Shown here piece by piece: positions 25,093 to 33,971 of a stretch of 64,000 nucleotides of DNA (its first letter is position 1; every line of letters begins with the position of its first letter). Under the pieces are notes generated by a model, which worked only from the letters and a program-made list of their open reading frames with translations, did no database searches and was not told the DNA's origin. A program made the position numbers and the translations under genes. The stretch comes from Maridesulfovibrio frigidus DSM 17176 (GTDB lineage Bacteria > Desulfobacterota > Desulfovibrionia > Desulfovibrionales > Desulfovibrionaceae): contig NZ_JONL01000002.1 of assembly GCF_000711735.1 (NCBI RefSeq), positions 1-64,000 of the forward strand, in the 5' to 3' direction.

Positions 25093-27030
25093 ATGTCTGA
25101 TCGCAATATATATTTGAAAACTATCCCAGTTCCAGAAGCCGTAGCTACAGCCATTGCGGCCCTCGACCGAGACACACTGGTTCTGCCCGAATCCATTCCG
25201 GTTCACGAGTCACTAGGTAGAGTCACAGCCGAAGCAGTCTATGCAAGATGCTCATCTCCTACATATCATGCGGCCGCCATGGACGGATTTGCTGTTAAAA
25301 GTGATACAACTTTTTCAGCGCGCGAAGGTCAGCCAGTAGACTTAATCAAAAATGGTACATGTATCCCTGTCAACACAGGTAATGCTCTACCAGATGGCAT
25401 GGATGCGGTCATCATGATAGAAAACGTCGTAGATAACGGCGACACCATCAGCATAGAAGGACCTGCTTTTCCATGGCAGCACATCCGCCGCATAGGCGAA
25501 GATATAGTTGCCACAGAAATGCTGCTTCCACGCAACCACACTATTTCTGCTTTTGACCTCGGAGCGCTGCTTTCAGCCGGTATTTATGACATTAAAGTGC
25601 ATGAGAAAATACGCATGACGTTCATCCCTACAGGGGATGAGATTTTGCCATTTGCCGACCGCCCTACCCCTGCTCCCGGAGAAGTAATTGAGTCCAACTC
25701 GCAAGTTTTCAGATCCCTTGCAACGGGGCTAGACGTAGAATTTACAGCAACTTCCCCAGTGCGTGATCGCAAAGATTTGCTGGTGAAAGCTGTTCAGACA
25801 GCTCTTCAAAACTCACATATAGTTGTGATCGGGGCTGGATCGTCAGCCGGAAGTAAAGACTTCACAAGCAAAGTCATCGGAGAGCTCGGAACCTTACTGG
25901 TTCATGGCATAGCGATAATGCCTGGCAAACCGACAGTACTCGGCACGGCAAATAATAAATTACTTGTAGGAGCACCGGGCTACCCAGTTAGCGCCGTAGT
26001 CTGCTTCGAAGATGTGCTCACACCGATTATTTCATGGCTTTCAGGAAAACTAAGACCGGAGCGGGAAAAAGTTCAGGTTCGTCTAGCTAGGCGCACCCCG
26101 TCCAAACCCGGCATGGAAGAGCTGGTCAGACTTGCTGTAGGTAAAGTAGGAGATGGCTACGCAGGAGTTCCGCTTGCACGTGGGGCGGGTATGATCACTA
26201 CGCTTACCAAAGCTCAGGGATTTACCAGAGTACCTGCGGAAAGTGAGGGTATTGAGCTTAATGAGTCCGTAGAAGTAGAACTTTTCTCAAGTAAGCAAAC
26301 TTTAAAGAACACTCTCATGCATGTGGGTAGCCACGATAACACCCTAGATTTGCTGGGAGATATCCTCATGGGCGGTGAAACGCCTATGCGTCTGGTGTCA
26401 ACCCACGCAGGCTCGATGGGAGGGATATCAGCTCTCAAATCCGATGTCGCTCTTTTTGCAGGAACGCACCTTTTTGATCCGGAAAGCGGAGATTTTAACT
26501 TTCCGTTCCTTGAAAAATACTTACCAGATGTTGATGTCACAGTAATTAATCTAGCTATCCGCCATCAAGGATTCATTGTTCCTAAGGGAAACCCTCTCGG
26601 AATAACAGGAATTGAGAGCCTCAGCTCAGGAAAGATAAATTTCATCAACAGGCAACGTGGAGCAGGCACAAGAATACTTTTCGACTATCATCTTGATAAA
26701 GCAAACATATTGCCCAACCTCGTCATGGGGTATAGTCGCGAAGAATACACGCATATGGCCGTCGCAGCGAATGTTCTCACAGGATCAGCCGACTGCGGAC
26801 TTGGCATATTTGCAGCAGCCAATGCGCTGGGTCTTGATTTTGTTCCCTTAGCTCATGAAAGATACGACATTGTAATTCCAAATAAATATCTGGAAGACAA
26901 GAGAATCGTTGCGCTGATAGGCTTGCTAAAGTCTGATAAGATTAAAGAAGCCATCGGCAAACTGGGCGGATACGAAACTCCGCTGACCGGAAAAACGATG
27001 CTCCCGGGCATGGGCCTTAGCCAAAGTTAA
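25093..27030 (+). CDS. MoeA fused to a periplasmic-binding-like (substrate-binding) domain
   Basis: A 645-aa protein. Residues 1-405 are a full MoeA (AAMDGFAVKS, NTGNALPDGMDAVIMIE, MTFIPTGDEI, GAGSSAGSKD, PGKPTVLG). From about residue 410 a PBP/LysR-substrate-domain-like region follows: SHDNTLDLLGDIL, LVSTHAGSMGGISAL, FINRQRGAGTRILFDYHL and TGSADCGLGI, as in MoeA-MoaR fusions described for Desulfovibrio and other anaerobes. The added domain resembles molybdate/tungstate-sensing modules, but ligand binding is inferred. A strong terminator follows 50 nt later and closes the operon. Confidence 0.88.
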   Translation: MSDRNIYLKTIPVPEAVATAIAALDRDTLVLPESIPVHESLGRVTAEAVYARCSSPTYHAAAMDGFAVKSDTTFSAREGQPVDLIKNGTCIPVNTGNALPDGMDAVIMIENVVDNGDTISIEGPAFPWQHIRRIGEDIVATEMLLPRNHTISAFDLGALLSAGIYDIKVHEKIRMTFIPTGDEILPFADRPTPAPGEVIESNSQVFRSLATGLDVEFTATSPVRDRKDLLVKAVQTALQNSHIVVIGAGSSAGSKDFTSKVIGELGTLLVHGIAIMPGKPTVLGTANNKLLVGAPGYPVSAVVCFEDVLTPIISWLSGKLRPEREKVQVRLARRTPSKPGMEELVRLAVGKVGDGYAGVPLARGAGMITTLTKAQGFTRVPAESEGIELNESVEVELFSSKQTLKNTLMHVGSHDNTLDLLGDILMGGETPMRLVSTHAGSMGGISALKSDVALFAGTHLFDPESGDFNFPFLEKYLPDVDVTVINLAIRHQGFIVPKGNPLGITGIESLSSGKINFINRQRGAGTRILFDYHLDKANILPNLVMGYSREEYTHMAVAANVLTGSADCGLGIFAAANALGLDFVPLAHERYDIVIPNKYLEDKRIVALIGLLKSDKIKEAIGKLGGYETPLTGKTMLPGMGLSQS

Positions 27031-27080
27031 ATTTGTATCCCACTCATCTAACTAAATTCATATTTTCATAGTAAAAAAAA

Positions 27081-27115
27081 TCCCGCTGAACTAAATGTTC
27101 AGCGGGACTTTTTTT
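27081..27115. terminator. Bidirectional terminator
   Basis: TCCCGCTGAAC and GTTCAGCGGGA pair with a 5-nt loop and are flanked by A- and T-runs on either side, serving the moeA operon and the convergent membrane gene. Confidence 0.9.
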
Positions 27116-27139
27116 TAGAATTTGTAACTACTCATTCTG

Positions 27140-27616
27140 CTAATAAGACTTGCCTTTTAAAATATTTCCACCTTCTTCAAAGTAAGAAGACTTCCCCCGT
27201 ATAAGCGCCATAAGTGCGACTATTCCGAGCAACATAGCAAAAACCAAATGAGTCCAATCAATCATCATCACCGTAAAAGGGTCCATGGTGACATACGGCA
27301 GGTTTTTGATAACTCGGAAAACCCCCGTAAAAATGATAAGTGCAAAGAGTGCGGCGCGAACCACACCGCAACGGGAAAGTTTCATACTGTTACGTTTAGT
27401 CAGAATGTATTCGGTAGCTAGATACATAACCATGAAGATCAAAACCGCAGCAAGTGCATAGTGAATTTTATTAGTAAGATAAAAGTCAGCCAGCCAGCCA
27501 AGTCCCGGCAGATCGGAGATATAATATCTCTTAAAGATCGGCATCTGCGCGACTCCGGTTAGAGCCATAAAAAATACTATAATTTTAAAAAAACGTGCAA
27601 AATATATATTACTCAT
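27140..27616 (-). CDS. Cytochrome-b-like membrane anchor subunit
   Basis: A 158-aa membrane protein with four helices, seen as FFKIIVFFMALTGV, KIHYALAAVLIFMVMYLA, VVRAALFALIIFTGVF and DWTHLVFAMLLGIVALM. Histidines in the second (KIHY) and fourth (WTHL) helices could ligate a b-type haem. The ATG at 27616 has AAGGAGAA upstream; a longer frame starting at 27694 runs inside the upstream gene. The start lies 8 nt inside the ferredoxin gene, so the two are coupled. It probably anchors the Tat-exported ferredoxin to the quinone pool. Confidence 0.7.
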   Translation of the reverse strand: MSNIYFARFFKIIVFFMALTGVAQMPIFKRYYISDLPGLGWLADFYLTNKIHYALAAVLIFMVMYLATEYILTKRNSMKLSRCGVVRAALFALIIFTGVFRVIKNLPYVTMDPFTVMMIDWTHLVFAMLLGIVALMALIRGKSSYFEEGGNILKGKSY

Positions 27617-28601
27617 TATCGTTCTCCTTTTTGGAAGAAGACAGATAGCGGCCAACCTTGATGATTCCGGCAGCGATTCCGGCAAAAGGGGCAATTGCTA
27701 TAGCTGTTGCAAGCTTCTCTTCATCTGCCATTGAATCAGCAACGGCCTGCAAACCGGGCTTTCCGGCTCCCTTTTCAACCGCACCATTTAGAATATCAAA
27801 TGGGACAGGTGAAACATAAACAGTATTAGTTCCGCCGTTTTCATCTTCCCCGTAAATAAACCACCCATTTTTTTTGACAAGCTCATGTGCTTTGGCCAAA
27901 ATTTCACTGCGCGGCCCTATTGTCTGAACAGATTCAGGACAAACTTCAACGCATGCAGGCAGCTTACCTTCATTTATGCGATTATAACATCGATCACATT
28001 TGTACATGACCCCATTTCCTGCAAATTTAGGAAGCAGGCGCAGATATAATCCAACTCCAGTTTGCCGTTGCGGAATATGCCAAGGACAGACAGCACGGCA
28101 CTTTGCACCGCCCAGACATACATTCTCAAAAATACGCACGATTCCGTTTTTCTGTTTTGCCGCCGCGCCCCACGGACATAGATTCGCACATGGAGGATTC
28201 TGACAATGCAGACAACGGCGAGGGATATTAATTTCGTATGACTCTCCATTATATTCTACTTCCGCAGTCTGGATGTATAGCCAGTTGTAGGGAGTCAGCC
28301 GATCATCAACGTCTCGCTTATCAGTCCAGTCTTCGGGCTTAGCACGCGATGCAGGGTACATTTCCGGATATGGCTTTATGGGATCAGGATACTTGGTTTC
28401 ATTAACATCCGAGCAGCCCTGTACACATTCACCGCACCCTGTACACTTAGATATATCAAGCAAGGTCATAAGTTCTTCCGAATCAGACGTTGCCGCGCTG
28501 ACAACAGAAGGGGCTACAGATGGTAAAAGTGCTGCGGCACTACCAACTCCTAATCCCTTCAAAAAATTACGCCTTGAAATTCCTGTCTTTTTCAACTTCA
28601 T
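27609..28601 (-). CDS. Tat-exported 4Fe-4S ferredoxin-type electron-transfer subunit
   Basis: A 330-aa protein with a twin-arginine signal (RRNFLKGLG, residues 10-18) and an Ala-rich hydrophobic stretch. Four cysteine clusters follow: CTGCGECVQGC, CLHCQNPPCANLC, CLGGAKCRAVC and CDRC with CVEVC, the pattern of HybA/FdhB-type periplasmic ferredoxin subunits with several [4Fe-4S] clusters. The C-terminus has a hydrophobic segment (IAIAPFAGIAAGIIKVG) that may anchor it. No catalytic molybdo- or hydrogenase subunit is adjacent; the only partner is the cytochrome-b-like gene downstream. Confidence 0.83.
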   Translation of the reverse strand: MKLKKTGISRRNFLKGLGVGSAAALLPSVAPSVVSAATSDSEELMTLLDISKCTGCGECVQGCSDVNETKYPDPIKPYPEMYPASRAKPEDWTDKRDVDDRLTPYNWLYIQTAEVEYNGESYEINIPRRCLHCQNPPCANLCPWGAAAKQKNGIVRIFENVCLGGAKCRAVCPWHIPQRQTGVGLYLRLLPKFAGNGVMYKCDRCYNRINEGKLPACVEVCPESVQTIGPRSEILAKAHELVKKNGWFIYGEDENGGTNTVYVSPVPFDILNGAVEKGAGKPGLQAVADSMADEEKLATAIAIAPFAGIAAGIIKVGRYLSSSKKENDNE

Positions 28602-29270
28602 ACTTTTTCCGAGTTGGACTCACAGTTTAAAATCAAAAATTCGAAACACAAATTTATGTATTGCGCCCAAATATTAATTAACAAAATTATGCAGTTCTTC
28701 AGCAATACTCAATTATAATGGACGACTTGAACTGACCACCAGCCATTACCAACTGGCTTTCTTTATATCACAAGAATAAGAGTAACACTATCAAGCGTAC
28801 AAAGCACAAGGTAAGTACGGGAGCAGCGTTATGCAATAGTATTTCGAATTATTATTTATTTTGATCAATTATATCAAAAAGAAATTCAGTTTAAAGCCTA
28901 CTTAGCAGAAGAGAACTCGTCGCCCGTTTTGACTGGACTTTTTAGTGAAATTTGCATAGTAATTGTTCAACATCAGGGGAGAAAGCACCCGTCTTTGCCC
29001 CGAATTTTCAGCCGTATAACTCATACACTGGTGACGTAACATCAAGCCGCAGCTGACTTGATCCCAGTGACAAAGCCACGATATTGCCCGCTCTAAAATC
29101 CGGATTTAACTCAGGTTATCAAAGCCTTAGCACCGGTAACTGCAATACCTGTAAGTAGAAATAATTCAGCCTTTTCATATGGAAAAGACCGATATTTTCT
29201 GAAAACGGTTAATTGCCACTTAATCAAAAAATGACAGCGCGCACTGGCTTGAAAACCAGAGGAGACTTCT
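28602..29270 (+). promoter_or_regulatory. 669-nt region with structured leader of citrate synthase
   Basis: No ORF is apparent. Hairpins occur on the plus strand: GGGG-AAAG with CTTT-CCCC at 28976-29001; a long interrupted stem CACTGG...CCAGTG with inner ATCAAG/CTTGAT at 29026-29069; CTTTTC/GAAAAG near 29172; and CTGG/CCAG just before the AGGAGA ribosome site. A TTGACT at 28929-28934 may be a -35 element, with a weak -10. The left half (28602-28900) is AT-rich and probably contains the promoter of the minus-strand ferredoxin gene. Confidence 0.45.
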
Positions 29271-30557
29271 ATGAGCAATGATAAAGCTACACTTAATTAC
29301 AACGGCAAAGAATACGAGCTGCCGGTCATCACAGGATCAGAAGGCGAAGTGGGTATTGATATATCAAGACTGCGTTCTGAAAGCGGACTGATCACATTCG
29401 ACCCAGGATTCGGAAACACAGGCTCATGCAAAAGTAGAATAACCTTTGTTGATGGCGAAAACGGAATCCTTCGCTACAGAGGATATCCAATCGAAGAGCT
29501 TGCCGAACACGGCAATTTCATCGAAACAGCTTGGCTTCTTATTTTCGGAGAGCTTCCACTTAAGGAAGACCTTGCCAGATTCAGAGCTCTTCTTTGTGCG
29601 GAAGAACTTATCCATGAAGATCTACTTCACCACTTCAATGGATTCCCTTCTCACAAAAGCCAGCCTATGGCGATTCTATCCGCGGTAATTAATGCCCTTG
29701 GCAGCTACCATACAGATCTCTATGACATTAATAGTAAGGCTGAATTCTTCCTTGCTGTGGGTAAAATCATCTCTAAGATAAGAACTATTGCCGCATTTTC
29801 ATACAGAAAATCCATCGGCAGACCATTCATGTATCCAGATCCTGACCTCAGCTATTGTCATAACTTTCTACACATGATGTTTTCGATCCCGAACAAGCAT
29901 TATGACCCACCAAGAGCAGCCGTTAAGGCGCTTTCACTTGTGTTCATGCTGCATGCCGATCACGAGCAGAACTGTTCATGTTCCACTGTTCGCATGGTCG
30001 GATCAACACAGGCTAATATTTTTGCATCTGTATCTGCCGGGATCTGCGCCCTCTGGGGACGCTTGCACGGTGGAGCAAACTCGGCTGTTATTGATATGCT
30101 TGAGCACATTAAGAGCGGAGATTACACCATTGATGAATATCTCGATCGTGTAAAAAAGAAAGAATGCAAACTTATGGGATTTGGTCACCGTATCTATAAG
30201 AGCTTTGATCCACGCGCACGCATCCTGAAAAATGCAACGCATGAACTGCTGCAGCAAGGGTTCAACGATGAGCTTTTAGACATTGCAATGGAACTGGAAG
30301 AAAAAGCACTGGCAGATGATTACTTCACCGAGCGCAAACTTTACCCGAATGTTGATTTCTACTCCGGAATTATTCTTCGCGCCCTTGGTATCCCAGTTGC
30401 TATGTTCCCTGTAATGTTTGCAATTGGACGCATGCCTGGCTGGATTGCTCACTGGTACGAGGATTTCGAAAACCCAAACACCAGAATCAACCGTCCAAGA
30501 CAGATATACACTGGCGAAACCGAGCGTAACTACATGCCAATCGATTTCAGAAAATAG
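29271..30557 (+). CDS. gltA: Citrate synthase
   Basis: A 428-aa type II citrate synthase joining oxaloacetate and acetyl-CoA. Family features are SCKSRITFVDG near residues 50-60, LRYRGYPIEELAE, LHADHEQNCSCSTVRMVGS (residues about 224-242, with active-site His), GRLHGGANSAV and LMGFGHRIYKSFDPRA with the catalytic His near 307, and DFYSGI with the catalytic Asp. It has a clear AGGAGA site. In sulfate reducers it feeds glutamate synthesis. The long structured leader suggests post-initiation control. Confidence 0.97.
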   Translation: MSNDKATLNYNGKEYELPVITGSEGEVGIDISRLRSESGLITFDPGFGNTGSCKSRITFVDGENGILRYRGYPIEELAEHGNFIETAWLLIFGELPLKEDLARFRALLCAEELIHEDLLHHFNGFPSHKSQPMAILSAVINALGSYHTDLYDINSKAEFFLAVGKIISKIRTIAAFSYRKSIGRPFMYPDPDLSYCHNFLHMMFSIPNKHYDPPRAAVKALSLVFMLHADHEQNCSCSTVRMVGSTQANIFASVSAGICALWGRLHGGANSAVIDMLEHIKSGDYTIDEYLDRVKKKECKLMGFGHRIYKSFDPRARILKNATHELLQQGFNDELLDIAMELEEKALADDYFTERKLYPNVDFYSGIILRALGIPVAMFPVMFAIGRMPGWIAHWYEDFENPNTRINRPRQIYTGETERNYMPIDFRK

Positions 30558-30596
30558 CCAGTTCCAAAACTAAATAAATCTGAAGATTAAAACACA

Positions 30597-30646
30597 AAAG
30601 TCCAGAATTACGCATTAAAACATGCTGTAATTCTGGACTTTTTATT
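30597..30646 (+). terminator. Terminator after gltA
   Basis: AAAGTCCAGAATTAC and GTAATTCTGGACTTT form a 15-bp stem with a T-run. The mirror T-run on the other strand also suits the convergent gene at 30683. Confidence 0.9.
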
Positions 30647-30682
30647 TGGCAATAGAACGGGAAACGCAACTACAAAACTAAA

Positions 30683-31132
30683 TTAACTAGCAAGAGGCGT
30701 ATAGTACATTCCGAGCTTATGCACAGTTTCTTCAACATCCTCTTTTAACTTAATCTTAACATCGCCCTTAACCCACTTGTGAACATTCCAGCCATCTTGA
30801 GTGGAGACCTTTGATTTTCCAAAGCTATCACTAAAATGGTTATGAAGCTTCTCAAGATCGGCGGAATCAAGAATATTAACTATCCTAGCGTACAACTTAC
30901 CACCTTTGAAAGCGTAAGTAACTTTGGTCGCTGCAACCTTAGTGATCTCACAAACCTTTTCATCATTAACTGTATAGTATTTAACATCACCGCTTTCATG
31001 CGAAAAGGTCAAATTCTTAAATGTTGAGAAGTCTTTTCCCCAAGGAAGTTCGTGACCATTATCGGCATAGGATACGCAGCTTATAGACAGTACAAACAAC
31101 ACACATAACAAACTTAAAAGTCTTTTTTTCAA
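30683..31132 (-). CDS. Small secreted protein of unknown function
   Basis: A 149-aa protein with a signal peptide (KKRLLSLLCVLFVLSIS, cleavage near YADNG). The mature part alternates beta strands and helices, with TFKNLTFSHESGDV and later KLHNHFSDSFGKSKVST, and resembles small periplasmic hypothetical proteins; no family name is certain. The TTG at 31132 is preferred as start because GGAGGA lies 7 nt before it; the ATG at 31147 would overlap that site. It is monocistronic. Confidence 0.6.
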   Translation of the reverse strand: MKKRLLSLLCVLFVLSISCVSYADNGHELPWGKDFSTFKNLTFSHESGDVKYYTVNDEKVCEITKVAATKVTYAFKGGKLYARIVNILDSADLEKLHNHFSDSFGKSKVSTQDGWNVHKWVKGDVKIKLKEDVEETVHKLGMYYTPLAS

Positions 31133-31268
31133 AGCAATTTCCTCCATGTTTTCAACATGATACCAAATTACATACTATTAGCAATATATAATAAATTATT
31201 TACAAAACCAAAAGACCGTAACTACAATCCTTAAACCCAACCCCTTCCATTGTATGCTTCTGGAAGTG

Positions 31269-33467
31269 CTAAAACCGCTCAAAGGAATCATCTTCGCCTT
31301 GGCTAGCCGAGAGAGCTCCACGAGTTATTCCGGCTAAAGCGGGCTTAGAGGTCGCCACCGCCGACCCAAGAGCCTTCCTTTCTCCACAGTTAAAGTACGA
31401 CATCATTTGCCTAAGGGAGCTACCTTGAGCAGCTAGTTCTTCGGATGTTGATGCCATTTCCTCTGAGGCTGCAGCACTTGAATGCGTTGTAACTTCCACC
31501 TGATTCACAGCATTTGATATTTGCTTGATAGCTTCATCCTGCTCTTCGCAAGAAGCATTTATCTCAGCAATAAGTTCTGAAGTTTTCTCAATATCAGGCA
31601 CCAACTCATCAAGCATAGTCAGAGCCTTGTCGGCTACCTCAACAGTGCTAGTTGAAAGACCACTAATCTCGTTAGCAGCAGCGCCACTTCGTTCGGCTAA
31701 CTTACGAACTTCCGCAGCTACAACGGCAAAACCCTTACCATGTTCACCAGCCCGAGCGGCCTCAATGGCGGCATTTAAAGCAAGCAGATTAGTCTGACGG
31801 GCGATTTCTTCAATGATAGATATTTTTTCAGCGATTTCTTTCATGGCGCTTACAGCTTGAGTCACAGCCTCGCCACTTTCACTTGCTTTCTGAGCAGATT
31901 GTGAGGCTATTTGCGAGGTCTCTTGAGAGTTTACGGCATTTTGTGAAATTGATGCAGTAACCTGCTCGATGGCAGTAGACAGTTCTTCAATGCTAGCAGC
32001 CTGCTCCGTAGTCCCTTGAGACAGTGTGCCGGAAGTACTTGATAATTCTTCACTACCTGCGGCTACGTTATCTACAGCATCATTTACACCGTACACTACA
32101 TCACGCAACCGGAATATCATCTCACGCATTGCAGCAAGCATTTGCCCTGTTTCGTCACTACCTTCAGCCACTACGTCTTCTCTTAAATCACCATCAGCCA
32201 TATTCTTTGCTGTCACAGCCGCAGCTTTCAGCGGAGTTGTGATTGCATTGGTTATTAGCACAGAAAGCAATAAACCAATGACTAATGCTATAATCCCAAT
32301 ACTTACGGCAGTAATCGAATAGTCTGCTGCTGCAACATCAAGGGCTGTTGCTTCTGCAACCTGAGCTTTCACAGATAATTCTTCAATCTTTACAAGCAAA
32401 GGTTCGATAGCATGGGTGGCAGCTCTCATCTCTTTTACATAACCCGCTATCAGCTGATCAGATTCGACCAGGCCGACAAAAGCCTTTTTATATGCTTTCA
32501 AATCTTTTTCTATGTCAACAGCATGTTCCGGACTAGCACTGGATTGCTTAAAAGCTGTATACAGAGCCGTAATTGAACCAAGAGTTTTTTCGACGTATTT
32601 ATCTTCACCTCGAAGCAAATAGTCTTTCTCATTCTTTCTAATATCAAGAGCAAGAGCCTCTACTCTTGGTACCAGCACTGAGTTAAGGGCAGTTTCAAGC
32701 TTGGCGGCAGCCCCTCTTACTTTCTGATAATATGCATGCTCTTCTTCAAGCGACCGGCCTTGTAAAATTTGATCTGCTGCTGCCCGGTACACAGCCAATG
32801 CTGCTAGCTGCGAATCTTTAGCAACTTTCTCACAACCACTTGCTTCCAGATTTGTTTTATACGTATCCATGGCAGTTATAAGTTTTGTGCGGTATTTATC
32901 TGACTTGGTGCGCATATAGTCTTTTTCGTAGCGCCGCATTTGCAGAAGATCGACCAGCAGATTATCCACTGCATGCTCAGGAACTTTACCTGCTATAGTA
33001 TGGGCTGCAGCCCTAAAATCACCCTGTAAACCTGACTTCTGGTCCAACCCTTTTATTTTATTTCCTTCAACTACTTTCATAAATGAAGCCAGATAGTCTC
33101 TGGATTTTTGAATAGCTAAAGTTGATATACGAGTAAGTTCATTCAATTTAGCTTGCTTACTTACTTCACCGATATTCTCGAGAAAGCCTATCATCTCAGA
33201 AACATGTTTTTCAACTTTAGGCGGATACTTCATATCCATTCGCAATAAGAAATCCTTCTCAGAACGGCGAGCTGAAAGCATAGAAATAGTTGCTCCCCTA
33301 GCATCACTAGCGATCAAAACCTCATGATTGAGAATTTCAGTATAACCATCCCCAGTATGACTTAAAGCATAATGATATACACCCAAAGCTATACCGAAAA
33401 AAAACATTACTGCGACAATATTGCCAAGAAATTTAGTTTTGATGTTGTAATTCAGCAAAAAATTCAT
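31269..33467 (-). CDS. Methyl-accepting chemotaxis protein with HBM-type sensor
   Basis: A 732-aa chemoreceptor. A first membrane segment ([18 protein letters not shown]) is followed by a long helical periplasmic domain (about residues 35-385) with repeated [R/K]xEKDF/Y motifs ([31 protein letters not shown]), as in helical-bimodular (HBM) sensors that bind TCA-cycle acids. A second membrane helix, HAMP region and the MCP signalling domain follow, with the conserved hairpin tip [15 protein letters not shown]. The tail ends SFERF, a possible CheR/CheB tether. The ATG has AAGGGG upstream. Confidence 0.92.
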   Translation of the reverse strand: MNFLLNYNIKTKFLGNIVAVMFFFGIALGVYHYALSHTGDGYTEILNHEVLIASDARGATISMLSARRSEKDFLLRMDMKYPPKVEKHVSEMIGFLENIGEVSKQAKLNELTRISTLAIQKSRDYLASFMKVVEGNKIKGLDQKSGLQGDFRAAAHTIAGKVPEHAVDNLLVDLLQMRRYEKDYMRTKSDKYRTKLITAMDTYKTNLEASGCEKVAKDSQLAALAVYRAAADQILQGRSLEEEHAYYQKVRGAAAKLETALNSVLVPRVEALALDIRKNEKDYLLRGEDKYVEKTLGSITALYTAFKQSSASPEHAVDIEKDLKAYKKAFVGLVESDQLIAGYVKEMRAATHAIEPLLVKIEELSVKAQVAEATALDVAAADYSITAVSIGIIALVIGLLLSVLITNAITTPLKAAAVTAKNMADGDLREDVVAEGSDETGQMLAAMREMIFRLRDVVYGVNDAVDNVAAGSEELSSTSGTLSQGTTEQAASIEELSTAIEQVTASISQNAVNSQETSQIASQSAQKASESGEAVTQAVSAMKEIAEKISIIEEIARQTNLLALNAAIEAARAGEHGKGFAVVAAEVRKLAERSGAAANEISGLSTSTVEVADKALTMLDELVPDIEKTSELIAEINASCEEQDEAIKQISNAVNQVEVTTHSSAAASEEMASTSEELAAQGSSLRQMMSYFNCGERKALGSAVATSKPALAGITRGALSASQGEDDSFERF

Positions 33468-33971
33468 AAAGACCCCTTACAATAAAATTACTAACCGAAC
33501 GATAAAAGCAATCCAGCAGAAACAACAATCCAACAATTAAGACCTTTTAAAGATTAACTGACTATAGATGACACAGTCAACACTATCATAGTTAAGAATA
33601 ATAAATACAGTACACAAGCTTTCCAACTTTTAATCTATTAAACGGAAAACTTGGAACACAGAATAGATTACCGCTGTATTTTTTTCAACAAACTAATCAA
33701 TTCCAGATTTTTAAGCGAACAAATCAAGAAACATACACCAACATCTCAATATTTATTATAATAATACAAGTCGATTAATATTTAGCTTTTTATCACACAA
33801 TTTCAATTAACTCTTTACACAAATAAAAAATAATGCGTATTATGTAGTACACACTTGCTAGGTGACAAATATTTACTAGGAAAAAGTAATTTAACAAAAA
33901 AAACGAACATACCCCTTACCCAAAAGCGTTTAAAATTTTCATACATAACCCTTATTAAAAGGAGATTCAGC
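33468..33971. other. 504-nt AT-rich intergenic region between divergent chemoreceptor genes
   Basis: No ORF with a ribosome site is seen. On the plus strand a good promoter lies at 33814-33843. On the minus strand TTGACT (33580-33575) with TTAATC 17 nt later (33557-33552) is a possible weak promoter for the HBM receptor. Confidence 0.55.
33814..33843 (+). promoter_or_regulatory. Promoter of the CHASE3 chemoreceptor
   Basis: TTTACA at 33814-33819 and TATTAT at 33838-33843 are 18 nt apart. The GTG start of the gene is at 33972 with AAGGAGA upstream. Confidence 0.65.

Noticed and set aside
33855-33971. N-terminal extension of the CHASE3 chemoreceptor
   Set aside because: There is no ribosome site, while the GTG at 33972 follows AAAAGGAGA and starts right before the first membrane helix.
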